Source of the DNA: UBA2357 sp002344625
Lineage (GTDB): Bacteria; Pseudomonadota; Gammaproteobacteria; Burkholderiales; Rhodocyclaceae
Direction of reading: 5' to 3'
Assembly: GCA_937995335.1 (NCBI GenBank)
Contig: CALKIH010000011.1
Location: forward strand, 1-64,000
DNA: 64,000 bases
The notes below the pieces were generated by a model. It worked only from the letters and a program-made list of their open reading frames with translations. It made no database searches and had not been told where the DNA came from. The translations under genes and the position numbers were made by a program. How positions within the stretch are numbered: position 1 is the first letter of the stretch; each line of letters starts with the position of its first letter. Shown in pieces: positions 1 through 9,800 of this stretch.

Positions 1-61
<61 letters not shown>

Positions 62-69
62 ATAAAAAC

Positions 70-98
70 AAAGGCTTATCGTGATACGATAAGCCTTT
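70..98 (+). terminator. Rho-independent terminator after tRNA-fMet
   Basis: A perfect 12-bp stem (70-81 with 87-98) closes a 5-nt loop about 10 bases after the tRNA. The right arm ends in TTT. The stem is A/T-rich at its base and could work in both directions, but the convergent gene ends about 170 bases further right, so its main role is to end the tRNA transcript. Confidence 0.75.
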
Positions 99-265
99 CG
101 TGCGTTTTGTTCGAGTTTTGCAGCAAATCTGCTGCACTCGGCGCTGTACCTTGTTCCGGACGGGGCAGTCCCCCCGGTAACCGAGTCCGGGTTTTTGCCC
201 AATATCGTGATGAGCGTTTGAAAACGGTCGACCTCAAGACGGTTCAACGCGCGTTGTTCCTCATG

Positions 266-1696
266 TCAGCAGTGTTCAGTGTGCTTACTTGGAATGGGCT
301 CAGCCAGTTCGACCGAGCTGCGCAAATGCCCGCGCCAGCGTGCGGGGCCGAGTATTGATTCGGCCCATTCACGTGGCCCTGCGACTTTGCCGCTTATGTT
401 GGCACAGGCCTTGTTGATGACCTCGGCCTCGTCCATCGGTCGGGCCGAGCTTCCCGACGGGGTATTCAGCTCCCGGGCCGTGACCGGCCCATCCCGGTGA
501 CGTACGGTCACCCTGGCGCCAGGCTGCCGTTCGAGGCTGTTCATACGTCGTTCGAAAACCGGATCGACGATCACCCTGACCTTGAGCATCACATCCCGTA
601 GACGGGCATCCCGCATGATTTCCTCGCTGTACCAGTCCGCACCGGGGAACAGGCGCAGGGCGACGGCGGCCAGGGTGTAGGGCAGACTGAACTGCGCATC
701 TGCGGCATCGACCGGTGCCGTGTCCATGAAATCCCCGGCTATTCGGGCGAAGGTCCGGACTTCGATCTCGCTGATCTCGTCCGCCGGCCACTCCGTATGT
801 CGCATGATGGCTTCCATGCACTCCAAGGCAGAGGCCAGCCACCGGCAGGCCGGGTAGCGCTTGAGGCTGCCATGGCCGACGTACCAATATGTGCCCAGGT
901 CGCGTGCGAGTGCTTCGGGATCGAAACGGTCGGAGCCGATCATGCGCCAATAGCCCTGCGAGCCGTCGAATGCATCTCGGGCGCCGACAAAGCCGAGTTG
1001 TGCGAGCAACGCTGCCTGTACGCCGGCCTGGGCGGCAGGGGCCACGCCATCCTTGAGCGTGACCAGCGGGCGGGTGCGCCAGTTGTATTTGTGCAGGCTG
1101 GGGAGGCAACTGAGGGTTGCGGCCATCCCTACCGCCTGGTCGAGTAGTGCGCTGCTCAGCCCGAGGATACGGCCGCACACCACCGCTGCGCCAACGGCCT
1201 GGTGTTGCGCCACGCCATAGACTTGAGCAAAGCGTTCCGCGCTTGGCTGCAGCGCATGGATCAGGCGGTTGTTGACCTCGAAGCCGGCCGCCAGGGCAGA
1301 GAGAAAAACCTGCCCCTCCACCGGATGTGGCGATTGATCCAGCCCCGCCAGGGCTGCCGACACCAGGGTGGCGCCTGGATGACCCAGCCCCTTGCCGTCG
1401 ATCTCCACACCGTCGTCATGATCCAGACCATTGATGAGCATCGCATTGGCAAACGCAGCGGCGGGCGCCGAATACTGCCGTCGCACACCGAGGATATGGC
1501 AACTGCCGTACCCGCCGAGCAACTCGGCGGCGTTCCGGGCCAGGCTTGCGGTTTTGGTGTCGCTTGCGGCCCAACCGCAACCGAGGGCATCGAGCAGGTG
1601 GAGCTTGAGTTTGTGCAGGATGGGTTCCGGCACGCGGTCGATGGTCAGTTCGTGCGCAAACCGGACGAGTTGGTGGGTCACACTGTGGGATGTCAT
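266..1696 (-). CDS. MmgE/PrpD family protein
   Basis: A cytoplasmic enzyme of 476 residues from the MmgE/PrpD family, which includes 2-methylcitrate dehydratase, cis-aconitate decarboxylase and iminodisuccinate epimerase. The family signature region is recognisable: the N-terminal helical domain contains FANAMLINGLDHDD and GLGHPGATLVSAALA, and the C-terminal domain carries SLKRYPACRW and FSLPYTLAAV. It is the last gene of an operon running SBP, ATPase, permease, this enzyme, with a 65-bp gap after the permease gene. The reading frame stays open far upstream, but residues before MTSHSV are only a shadow of the permease, so I start at 1696; no strong ribosome site is visible. The substrate is not deducible, but it is presumably what the linked importer brings in, likely a polar carboxylate or amino-acid-like compound. 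Confidence 0.85.
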   Translation of the reverse strand: MTSHSVTHQLVRFAHELTIDRVPEPILHKLKLHLLDALGCGWAASDTKTASLARNAAELLGGYGSCHILGVRRQYSAPAAAFANAMLINGLDHDDGVEIDGKGLGHPGATLVSAALAGLDQSPHPVEGQVFLSALAAGFEVNNRLIHALQPSAERFAQVYGVAQHQAVGAAVVCGRILGLSSALLDQAVGMAATLSCLPSLHKYNWRTRPLVTLKDGVAPAAQAGVQAALLAQLGFVGARDAFDGSQGYWRMIGSDRFDPEALARDLGTYWYVGHGSLKRYPACRWLASALECMEAIMRHTEWPADEISEIEVRTFARIAGDFMDTAPVDAADAQFSLPYTLAAVALRLFPGADWYSEEIMRDARLRDVMLKVRVIVDPVFERRMNSLERQPGARVTVRHRDGPVTARELNTPSGSSARPMDEAEVINKACANISGKVAGPREWAESILGPARWRGHLRSSVELAEPIPSKHTEHC

Positions 1697-1761
1697 GGTG
1701 TCGCAAGCGTGAAAGCCAGGGGCCGCTCCGGCACCGGGCACGGTCGGCTGTTTCAAACTGC

Positions 1762-2439
1762 TCAGCGCCGGAAGTAGCGTCCGTGAATGCGCTGCTCGAT
1801 CGCGCCGGCCAGCAGCGAGAGCGGCAGGATGGTTACCACGAAGAACAAGGCCACCAGGGTCAGCACCTCCAGCGGCCGGAACGTCGCCGTGCTCAGGCGC
1901 TGCCCTTCGTACAGCAGTTCTCCGACCGCGATGTAGCTGCCCAGTACCGAGTTCTTGATCGCCATGACGCACTGGCCGACGAAGGCGGGCAGGATGCGCA
2001 GGAAGGCGATCGGCGCCGCCACGCGCAGCAGTGCCCTGAACGGCGTCATCCCGACGGCCAGCGCGGCCTCGACCAACCCGTGGTCGACCGACTGCAGGCC
2101 GGACCGGAAGATCTCGGCGAAGAACACGCTGCCGTACAGGCCCAGTGCCAGCACGCAGGTCCAGTATGCCGACAGCTGCATGTCGGCGAGAATGGGCAGA
2201 CAGTAATAGGCCCACACCACCAGCACCAGCGGTGGCACGGCGCGTACCGTTTCAATGAGTGCCTGGACCGGCCAGCGGATCCAGCGCGAATGCGCGGCCC
2301 GCAAGGGCGCCAGAATCAATCCGAGCACGACCCCGATGGTGACCGAAAACGCCAACACCCGCAGCGTGGTCAACATGCCGTCGACCAGCACCGTCCGATA
2401 CTGGAAGATCGCGTCGAAGTCCCATTGATACTCAGGCAT
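1762..2439 (-). CDS. Amino-acid ABC transporter permease (HisM/GlnP type)
   Basis: Integral membrane permease of 225 residues, with the N-terminal segment GMLTTLRVLAFSVTIGVVLG typical of polar-amino-acid permeases. The ATPase-contacting EAA loop lies around residues 138-155, in the stretch EAALAVGMTPFRALLRVAAP. About five transmembrane helices are apparent. Only one permease gene is present, so the transporter probably uses a homodimer. Its start overlaps the end of the ATPase gene by 8 bp, showing translational coupling. The substrate is unknown; the family moves amino acids and related anions. Confidence 0.92.
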   Translation of the reverse strand: MPEYQWDFDAIFQYRTVLVDGMLTTLRVLAFSVTIGVVLGLILAPLRAAHSRWIRWPVQALIETVRAVPPLVLVVWAYYCLPILADMQLSAYWTCVLALGLYGSVFFAEIFRSGLQSVDHGLVEAALAVGMTPFRALLRVAAPIAFLRILPAFVGQCVMAIKNSVLGSYIAVGELLYEGQRLSTATFRPLEVLTLVALFFVVTILPLSLLAGAIEQRIHGRYFRR

Positions 2440-3232
2440 GGCCGACCGCCTCCAGCGCCAGGACGGCGACGCCCAGAAAGGCGCGAACCGGCGAATCCGC
2501 CGGGCGCGCCAGCAACGCAGTCGGTGTTCCGGCGTCCGCCACCCGTCCCTGGTCGAGATGCAGGATGCGATGGCAAACCTCGAAGGCGAAGCGCATCTCG
2601 TGCGTCACCACCAGCATGGTCGTACCGGTACGTGCCAGGTCCGTCATCACGGCCAGCACCTCGGCTACCAGTTCAGGGTCCAGGGCCGAGGTGGGTTCGT
2701 CGAAGAGGATCAACTGAGGCTGCATGGCGAGCGCACGTGCGATCGAAACACGCTGTTGCTGCCCGCCGGACAGCGTCACCGGATAGGCGTCGGCCTTGGC
2801 TGCCAGGCCGATGCGCTCCAGAATCGCGGTGGCCCGGGCGACGGCTTGGGCGCGTGGCACGCCCAGTACCGTGACAGGTCCCTCCGTCACGTTCTGCAGG
2901 ACGGTGCGGTGCGGCCACAGGTTGAAGTGCTGGAACACCATGCCCATCGCGGCACGCTGGCGCGCCAGTGCGTGCGCGGATACGGACTTGCGCTGCGGTC
3001 CCTGGAAGCCGATTTCCTCGCTGTCGAGGCGGATGCGGCCGGCGTCCGGACGCTCCAGCATGTTGAGGCAGCGCAGCAGCGTGGATTTTCCGGAGCCGCT
3101 GCGTCCGATCAGGCCGATCACCTCGCCGGCCTGGACGTCGAACGAGATGTCGTCGAGCACCCGGCGGCCGTGGAACGACTTGCCCAGATGCTCCACGCTC
3201 AGCAGCGTCCGCTGCCCTGCGCCATTCGTCAT
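2432..3232 (-). CDS. Amino-acid ABC transporter ATP-binding protein
   Basis: ATPase subunit of 266 residues that powers the adjacent importer at the inner face of the membrane. Walker A is GRSGSGKST (residues 43-51), the ABC signature is LSGGQQQR (154-161) and Walker B is LILFDE (174-179), followed by PTSALD. The switch histidine is in VVTHEM. Length and motifs match the GlnQ/HisP/ArtP subfamily for polar amino acids. Its start overlaps the binding-protein stop as ATGA (3229-3232) and its end overlaps the permease start, so the three transporter genes are one transcript. Confidence 0.95.
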   Translation of the reverse strand: MTNGAGQRTLLSVEHLGKSFHGRRVLDDISFDVQAGEVIGLIGRSGSGKSTLLRCLNMLERPDAGRIRLDSEEIGFQGPQRKSVSAHALARQRAAMGMVFQHFNLWPHRTVLQNVTEGPVTVLGVPRAQAVARATAILERIGLAAKADAYPVTLSGGQQQRVSIARALAMQPQLILFDEPTSALDPELVAEVLAVMTDLARTGTTMLVVTHEMRFAFEVCHRILHLDQGRVADAGTPTALLARPADSPVRAFLGVAVLALEAVGHA

Positions 3233-4020
3233 TTGGCTGCGGGCATGTATTTGGCCCAGATGCGGTCCAGTGTGCCGTCCTTGTCCAGCGCTTCGAGCCG
3301 GTTGTCGAGCCAGTTACGCAAGGTTTCACGGTCCTTGGCGAGACCGATGTTGGTGGCCTGCGCCTGAATCGGCTCCGGAAACACCGCGTGACCGCGACCA
3401 CGTCGTTCGATGTACAAGGCCATCTGAATGTCGTTGGTGAGCAGCGCATTGGCACGGCCGCTTTCCACTTCCAGTTGCAGGGCTTCGCTGTTGGGCACGA
3501 TCACCCACTGGGTCCGGGTCAGCTTTGGCTGCAACAGGGTGACCGCGGCCGAGCCATCGATGGCCGCGAGCCGGATCGCGGGGTCGTTGATGTCATCCCA
3601 GGTCCGGTATCGCGTCAGGTCTTCCTCCAGGGTCAGCACGCCCATCTTGTGTGCCCCGATCGGTCGGGTGAAGTCCACGGCCTTGGCTCGTTCCTGCGTT
3701 TTGTTGAAGCCCCCCAACAGATCGAAGCGGTCGGCCTGCAGCCCGGCCGCCGCCGTTCCCCACTGGGTATCGACATATTCGATGGCGATGCCGCTCGGGG
3801 TGAAGATGGCCTGCGCTAGGTCGGGCACGAGGCCGGTCCATTCATTGGTGCGCAAATCCTTCTGGTACCACGGCGGCGCGGAAACCGCGCCGATACGCAC
3901 GACATCTCTGGCCAGGATGGCCTGCAGACTGTCGGCCGCGAGGGTCTGGGTCGCCCCCAGCGCGGCACCGACCAGGGCGAACACGGCAAGAGAGGTTTTG
4001 ATGAACGGCAGTGCTTTCAT
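3229..4020 (-). CDS. Periplasmic solute-binding protein, family 3 (amino-acid ABC transporter)
   Basis: Secreted receptor of 263 residues for the ABC importer. A signal peptide covers about residues 1-28 (cleavage near TLAAD), and the rest is a SBP_bac_3 fold: RIGAVSAPPWYQKD near the start, FDLLGGFNKTQERAKAVDFTRP in the middle, LAAIDGSAA for lobe two. The start at 4020 has GGAG six bases upstream; the frame is open further upstream only because it reads through the divergent LysR gene. It is the first gene of the operon, transcribed away from a LysR regulator across a 93-bp A/T-rich gap, so substrate-dependent induction by that regulator is likely. Confidence 0.92.
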   Translation of the reverse strand: MKALPFIKTSLAVFALVGAALGATQTLAADSLQAILARDVVRIGAVSAPPWYQKDLRTNEWTGLVPDLAQAIFTPSGIAIEYVDTQWGTAAAGLQADRFDLLGGFNKTQERAKAVDFTRPIGAHKMGVLTLEEDLTRYRTWDDINDPAIRLAAIDGSAAVTLLQPKLTRTQWVIVPNSEALQLEVESGRANALLTNDIQMALYIERRGRGHAVFPEPIQAQATNIGLAKDRETLRNWLDNRLEALDKDGTLDRIWAKYMPAAK

Positions 4021-4054
4021 GACATACTCCATAGTGCATACATGGCGCCAGTTT

Positions 4055-4074
4055 ATGAATTTCATTGAATTCAT
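4055..4074. promoter_or_regulatory. Inverted repeat in the divergent LysR/ABC operon promoter
   Basis: ATGAATT-N6-AATTCAT is a perfect 7-bp inverted repeat with a 6-bp spacer. It lies midway between the LysR start (4114) and the binding-protein start (4020), in A/T-rich DNA unlike the surrounding genes. LysR regulators usually bind interrupted dyads in such divergent promoters, so this is the natural operator candidate. The link to this regulator is inferred from position. Confidence 0.5.
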
Positions 4075-4113
4075 CAAAACACATAATTGTGAATTAGATA
4101 TTCCTTTAAATGA

Positions 4114-5007
4114 ATGAGTCCAAAACAGCTCGAAGTCTTCGTCCAGGTGGTCCAGCTCGGATCGGTCACCTCCGCAGCCCAAGCACTGGGCATGTCCCAG
4201 CCCTCGGTCAGCAAGAGCCTGGCGCTGACCGAACAACAACTGGGCTTCGCCTTGTTCGAACGGGCAAAAGGGCGGATGCAAGCGACCCCCGAGGCCCATC
4301 AGGTTTTCGAGGAGGCGCGCCGCATGCAGCAAAGCATGGCGCGCTTCGACCGCTTCATCGAACAGGTACGCTGTTACAGCGTCGGCCAGTTGCGCGTCTG
4401 CGCCACGCCGGCACTGGCGATCAACCTGCTGCCCCAGGCCGCGCTGCGGTTTCGCGAATCCTTTCCCGAATATGGCCTGGTGGTGGACATGTATCTGAAC
4501 AACGAAATCGAAGATGCGGTCGCGCACCGCCAGTACGATCTCGGTTTTCTTCTGCAACCGATGGACGATAATCTGCCGGCGTCGAGCGTGGTGCGTGCCG
4601 GCCAGATGGTCTGCGTTATGCCGGCCGGCCACACCCTGGCTGCGCATCAAGCAGTATGCTGGGACGATGTCGACGCACGCGAACTGATCTACATCACCAC
4701 CGATGCCCGCATCATCGCCACCATGGCCGCAGCCATCGAGGGTTTTCGCGAGCGGCCCGTTTCCGCGCTGGAAACCAACCGCTACGGCATGGCGATCAAC
4801 CTGGTCCGGCAGGGCTTGGGGATCACACTGGTGGACGAATTCGCGTTGGCCGGCACCCGGCTGGACGGCTTGGCCATTCGTCCTTTCAGCCCACGCATTC
4901 CGGTCATGGTCAGGGCGGTCACAGGCGAGCGCCAGGTGATCGTCAAACCGGCGCAGGTTTTCATCGATGCGATGTCCCAGCTGATGCCGCCGATCAATCC
5001 CGGTTGA
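4114..5007 (+). CDS. LysR-family transcriptional regulator
   Basis: DNA-binding regulator of 297 residues. The N-terminal winged helix-turn-helix (about residues 1-60, with SVTSAAQALGMSQPSVSKSL) is followed by a linker helix and a type-2 periplasmic-binding-like effector domain (about 90-295). It is divergent from the ABC importer-MmgE/PrpD operon with 93 bp between start codons, the standard arrangement for a LysR protein controlling its neighbour. The start is ATG 4114; an ATG four bases earlier is in another frame. Effector unknown, presumably the imported substrate. Confidence 0.92.
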   Translation: MSPKQLEVFVQVVQLGSVTSAAQALGMSQPSVSKSLALTEQQLGFALFERAKGRMQATPEAHQVFEEARRMQQSMARFDRFIEQVRCYSVGQLRVCATPALAINLLPQAALRFRESFPEYGLVVDMYLNNEIEDAVAHRQYDLGFLLQPMDDNLPASSVVRAGQMVCVMPAGHTLAAHQAVCWDDVDARELIYITTDARIIATMAAAIEGFRERPVSALETNRYGMAINLVRQGLGITLVDEFALAGTRLDGLAIRPFSPRIPVMVRAVTGERQVIVKPAQVFIDAMSQLMPPINPG

Positions 5008-5105
5008 ACGCCCACGAACACAGCGCGGTTCACGGTGCTGCCCGATCCCGGGCGCTCAGGCGGGTGGCGATGTCATCCGGACGGGACGGGTTCGCGTGGT
5101 GGGCC

Positions 5106-5684
5106 TCAACCGAACGGCACCACGCCGAACAGGCTCAGGTGCAGATATCGCGCGAACACGAACCAGGCCACGGCACCGGCAAGGATCGCGATCGCATCGC
5201 GCGCCAGGGCGCCATGGGGGGTGGGCAAGCCCTGTTCGCGGTCGCGTTTGCGCGAGGTCACGAAGCTCGCGATCGACCAGGCGAGAAAGCTGCCGAACAG
5301 GATCGCGTCGGCAAGGTTGGCGTTGGCGATCAGGTGCGACAACGCCCACAGCCCGATGCCGGCGACCATCGGGTGGCCGATTCGGGCCTTGGCCAGGGTG
5401 CCCGGTACATAGGCGGCGGTGATCAGGATGAAGGCGGGCAGGGTGAGTAGGGCGGCGAGGTGGCGTGTCCAGACCGGGGGAACCCACAGGACGAACGGGT
5501 CGAGGCGAGCCTGCCCATAGCCCCATACGATCAGCGCCAGGCCGACGATCGACACCAGCGAATAAGCGAGCCTCCACTTGGCGAGGCCGTAGTGGGCAAT
5601 GTATTGGCTGCGGTTGTCGTCGGCGAAGATGCGGCTCGAATGGGTGCTGAGAAACAGCAAGAGTCCGATTATCAGTGCGGTCAT
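5106..5684 (-). CDS. nnrU: NnrU-family membrane protein
   Basis: Inner-membrane protein of 192 residues with about five to six hydrophobic helices. It shows the NnrU family pattern: HSSRIFADDNR near the N terminus, WGYGQAR and a central HLIANANLADAILFGSFLAWS segment. NnrU genes are linked to nitrite and NO respiration in many denitrifiers, but the biochemical role is unsettled. The start at 5684 has AGGA upstream and removes an implausible arginine-rich extension. It stands alone here, more than 40 kb from the nir-nor island, convergent with the LysR gene. Confidence 0.85.
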   Translation of the reverse strand: MTALIIGLLLFLSTHSSRIFADDNRSQYIAHYGLAKWRLAYSLVSIVGLALIVWGYGQARLDPFVLWVPPVWTRHLAALLTLPAFILITAAYVPGTLAKARIGHPMVAGIGLWALSHLIANANLADAILFGSFLAWSIASFVTSRKRDREQGLPTPHGALARDAIAILAGAVAWFVFARYLHLSLFGVVPFG

Positions 5685-5970
5685 GCGGTATTTCCTGTGT
5701 GGCGGGTGCGGGTTTGAGCGGGCGCGCGCTGATTCGTTCGTGTATCGCGTGTGGAGGCGAGCGGCGCGAGGACCGCCCGTAAGCCACGCGGCGTTGCTGC
5801 GACGGCCGGATACGGGGTGGTATGGCGCGGCAGGATGCGGATAATCCGACAATCCGATCGGCGGATTTCGTCCAGGCCAGTGGATAATCGCGGAACCTGC
5901 GGATCGAGCCCTGGCGCTGCTTGTTGGGTCGAGGCGTGTGGTGCTGCCCTGTCAATTTGCGGAGTTTCGG

Positions 5971-6798
5971 ATGTCAGCTTCCAAACGCGGACTGCTCGCG
6001 CTGTTCATGATGATCATGATTGCGCTCACCTGGCTCGGGCCGATGGATGCGCCCGCGGTCGAACAGGTCGACGCCGGCCTCAATCGCGCGCTGGTGAGTT
6101 TTGCCACCGCGCGGGCGATCAATGCCGGCATCTCGTTCGCGCAGGGGACCGAGGTTTCGGCACAACCGCTTGGCGTCGGCGTGAATCTCGCGCCGGGGCA
6201 ACTGCTCGACCCGGTCAATGATCTGGTCGAGCGGTTTTCCGACTGGATGCTCGCCGCGAGCGTGGCGTTCGGGGTGCAGAAGCTCTTGATCGGCATCGGC
6301 GCCTACTGGGTGTTCTCGCTGGTGGTGACCGCCGTCGCGCTGGTGTGGACCGCGATGTGGCTGTCCAGCCAGCGCCCGCCAGCCTGGGTGTCGCGCATTC
6401 TGGTGCTGCTGCTGATGCTGCGCTTCGCCGCGCCGGTGATCACGCTGGGCACCGAACTGATGTTCCAGCAGTTTCTGGCCGATGAATACCGCCACAGCCA
6501 GCAGGCGATCGATGCCACCTCGGGCAAGCTCGCGTCGCTCGATCCGCCGCCGCGGGTCGAGACCGGCAATCCCGGGCTGATCGAGCGGGCCAAGGGTTGG
6601 CTCGCCGACAGCACCGATGTGAGCGCGCGCTTCGAAGCCCTGAAGAAAACCGTCGAAGACGCAACCGAGCATATCATCACGCTCATCGTGGTCTTCCTGC
6701 TCCAGACCCTGCTGATACCGGTGGCGCTGCTATGGGCGCTGTACCGGCTCGCGACCGGGGTGTTCGAGTCGCCCGGCCAGCGTTACGAAGAACAATAG
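5971..6798 (+). CDS. Hypothetical four-helix membrane protein
   Basis: I do not recognise this 275-residue protein. A hydrophobic N-terminal segment (residues 8-23) looks like a membrane anchor or signal. Hydrophobic helices follow at about 103-120 and 128-150 and near the C terminus (about 235-260, LIVVFLLQTLLIPVALLWALY). The stretch between the last two is polar and probably faces one compartment, with a short helix containing ALKKTVEDATEHI. The start at 5971 has GGAG six bases upstream. It lies 45 bp before recC in the same direction and may share its transcript, but nothing suggests a role in DNA repair. Confidence 0.75.
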   Translation: MSASKRGLLALFMMIMIALTWLGPMDAPAVEQVDAGLNRALVSFATARAINAGISFAQGTEVSAQPLGVGVNLAPGQLLDPVNDLVERFSDWMLAASVAFGVQKLLIGIGAYWVFSLVVTAVALVWTAMWLSSQRPPAWVSRILVLLLMLRFAAPVITLGTELMFQQFLADEYRHSQQAIDATSGKLASLDPPPRVETGNPGLIERAKGWLADSTDVSARFEALKKTVEDATEHIITLIVVFLLQTLLIPVALLWALYRLATGVFESPGQRYEEQ

Positions 6799-6843
6799 CG
6801 GCGGACGTCCGGCCGGGCGCCGCCGCTTCTGCCAAAACCTCCG

Positions 6844-9800
6844 ATGGAGTCCGATTTGCCGACCGAGTCCCATCCGCCCGGCCTGATGCTGGTGCATGGC
6901 AACCACCCCGAGGCCTTGCGCGACCTGCTGGTGGCCTGGATGAAGCGCTACCCGCTGGCGCCGCTCGAGAGCGAGATCATCCTGGTCCAGAGCAATGGCA
7001 TTGCGCAGTGGCTGAAGCTGGCGCTCGCGGCCGACGCGCGGGCGGGCGAGGGCGGCGGTTGCGGCATCGCGGCGGCGCTCGAATTCGTGTTGCCAGCGCG
7101 CTTTCTGTGGCAAGCCTACCGTGCGGTGCTGGGGCAGGAAGCGGTGCCGGAGCATTCCGCGTTCGACAAGCCGCGCCTGACCTGGCGGCTGATGCGTCTG
7201 TTGCCCGAGGTATTGGTGGAGGCGGTGTATGCGCCGCTGCTGCGCTTGCTCGAGGACGACGGCGATCTGCGCAAGCGCTTTCAACTGGCCGAGCGGCTCG
7301 CCGACCTGTTCGACCAGTATCAGGTGTATCGCGCCGACTGGCTGGCGGCCTGGGCCCGCGGCGATGACGTGCTGATCGATGCGCGCGGCGGGCGCGTCCC
7401 GCTACCGGACGCGCAGCGCTGGCAGGCGGCGCTGTGGCGGGCCGTGTTGGCGGATGTCGCCGCAACGGCTGCTGGCGAGGCACCCACTGCAGACGCCGGG
7501 CGCGCGGCCGTGCACGCGGCCTTCATGGCCCGGGCCGACGCCTGGGGCGACGGGGACCGTCCGCCCGGCCTGCCGCGGCGGGTAATGGTGTTCGGCATCT
7601 CGGCATTGCCGCGCCAGTCGCTCGAGGTGCTGGCCGCGCTGGCGCGCTGGACCCAGGTGCTGATGTGCGTGCACAACCCGTGCGAACACTACTGGGCCGA
7701 CATCGTCGCCGATCGCGAACTGCTGCGCGCGCTGCACTCGCGCCAGGCACGGCGGGCCGGCGTGCCGGCGCAGATCGCCGCGGAGCATCTGCACCTGCAT
7801 GCCCACCCGCTGCTGGCGGCCTGGGGCAAGCAGGGGCGCGACTTCATCGGTTTGCTCGACGAGCACGACAGCGAGGCCGCGCGCGCGGGCTATGCGCGCC
7901 ACTTCGATGCGATCGGCCAGCGGATCGATCTGTTCGCGCCGCATGGCGGCGCGTGCCTGCTCAATCAATTGCAGGAGGACATTCGCGCGCTGCGGCCGCT
8001 CGCCGAAACGCGGGCACAGTGGCCCGCGGTTCGGCCCGAGCATGATGATTCGATTCGCTTCCATGTCGCCCACGGCCCGCAGCGTGAGGTCGAGGTGCTG
8101 CACGACCGCCTGCTTGCCGCGTTCGACACCGATCCCGGCTTGCGTCCGCGCGACGTGATCGTGATGGTGCCCGACATCGATACCTATGCGCCGCATATCC
8201 AGGCGGTGTTCGGATTGCTCGATGCGGACGATCCGCGTTTCATTCCGTTCAGCCTCGCCGACCAGGGCGCGCGCCGCATCGATCCGCTCGCCAAGGCGGT
8301 CGAAAACCTGCTGGGCCTGCCGCAGTCGCGCCTCGCGGTGAGCGATGTGCTCGACCTGCTCGAAGTGCCGGCGCTGCGGCGGCGCTTCGCCATCGCCGAT
8401 CACGAGTTGCCCAGGCTGCATGCGTGGATTCGCGGTGCGAACATCCGCTGGGGGCTGCACGCAAGTCAGCGCGCCAGCCTGGGGTTGCCGGAGCAGGACG
8501 ACGAGGCGGCGCCGAATACCTGGCTGTTCGGGCTCAGGCGCATGCTTTTGGGTTACGCCAGCGGCCGCGATGGCCTGGCCTGGAACGGCATCGAGCCGTT
8601 CGACGAGATCGGCGGGCTCGATGCGGCCTTGCTGGGGCCGCTGGTGCAACTGATCGAGCGACTCGATGCCGCCTGGCACAGCCTGCGCGCGCCGGCGACG
8701 GCAGCGGGCTGGTGCGCGCGCCTGCGCGCGCTGCTCGCGGACTTCTTCACGGCACAGAGCGACGCCGAGGCCTTCACCCTGCTGCAGCTCGAGGATGCGC
8801 TCGACGGCTGGTTCGCAGCCTGCGACGAAGCCGCGCTGAACGAGGCGCTGCCGCTGTCGGTGGTGGCCGATCACTGGCTCGCCCAGCTCGACCAGACCGG
8901 GCTGTCGCAGCGTTTTTTTGGCGGTGCGGTGACTTTCGCGACGCTGATGCCGATGCGCGCGATCCCGTTTCGCCAAGTGTGCCTGCTGGGCATGAACGAT
9001 GGCGATTATCCGCGTACCCGCGTACCGATGGATTTCGACCTGATGGGGCGCGATTATCGGCCGGGCGACCGCTCGCGCCGCGAGGACGACCGCTACCTGT
9101 TTCTCGAGGCGCTGATGTCGGCACGCGAGCGCCTGCACGTCTCGTGGGTCGGGCGCAGCATTCATGACAATACCGCCCGGCCGCCGTCGGTGCTGGTCGC
9201 TCAACTGCGCGACCACCTCGGGGCAGGCTGGCGCCTGGCCGGCGCGCCCGGGGTCGAGGGCGGCGCTGCGTTGCTGGCCGCCCTCACGCTGGCTCACCCG
9301 CTGCAGCCGTTCAGCCCCGCCTACTTTCCGGTGCGGGCGGGGTCGTCGCCATTGTTCACCTATGCGCATGAATGGCGCGGCCCGGCCGTGCCGGATGCGG
9401 GCGGTGACGACGCGGCGATTCTGGCACCGGCACAGCGTGACGAGCCGCTCGGCTTGCGCGAACTCGGCGATTTTCTCAAGGACCCGGTGAAGGCCTTTTT
9501 CCGTCGGCGCCTCGGCGTCGGCTTCGAGCGCGACGATCCGGTTGCCGACGACCACGAGCCGTTCGCGCTCGACGGCCTGGCCCGCTGGCGCTTCCAGGAT
9601 GAGCTCATCCAGGCCCAGGTGCGTGCGCTGGGCGACGGTCACGCCGTGGAGGCGGCCCGCGCCGCGCGGCTCGTTCATATCCGCGGCCGCGGCGAACTCG
9701 CGGCCGGTGCGTTTGGCGATCTGATGGCGTTCGCGCTCGAGGACGGCATGGACGAACTCTTCGCACGCTATCGCAACGCGCTCGAACGCTGGCCGGCGGC

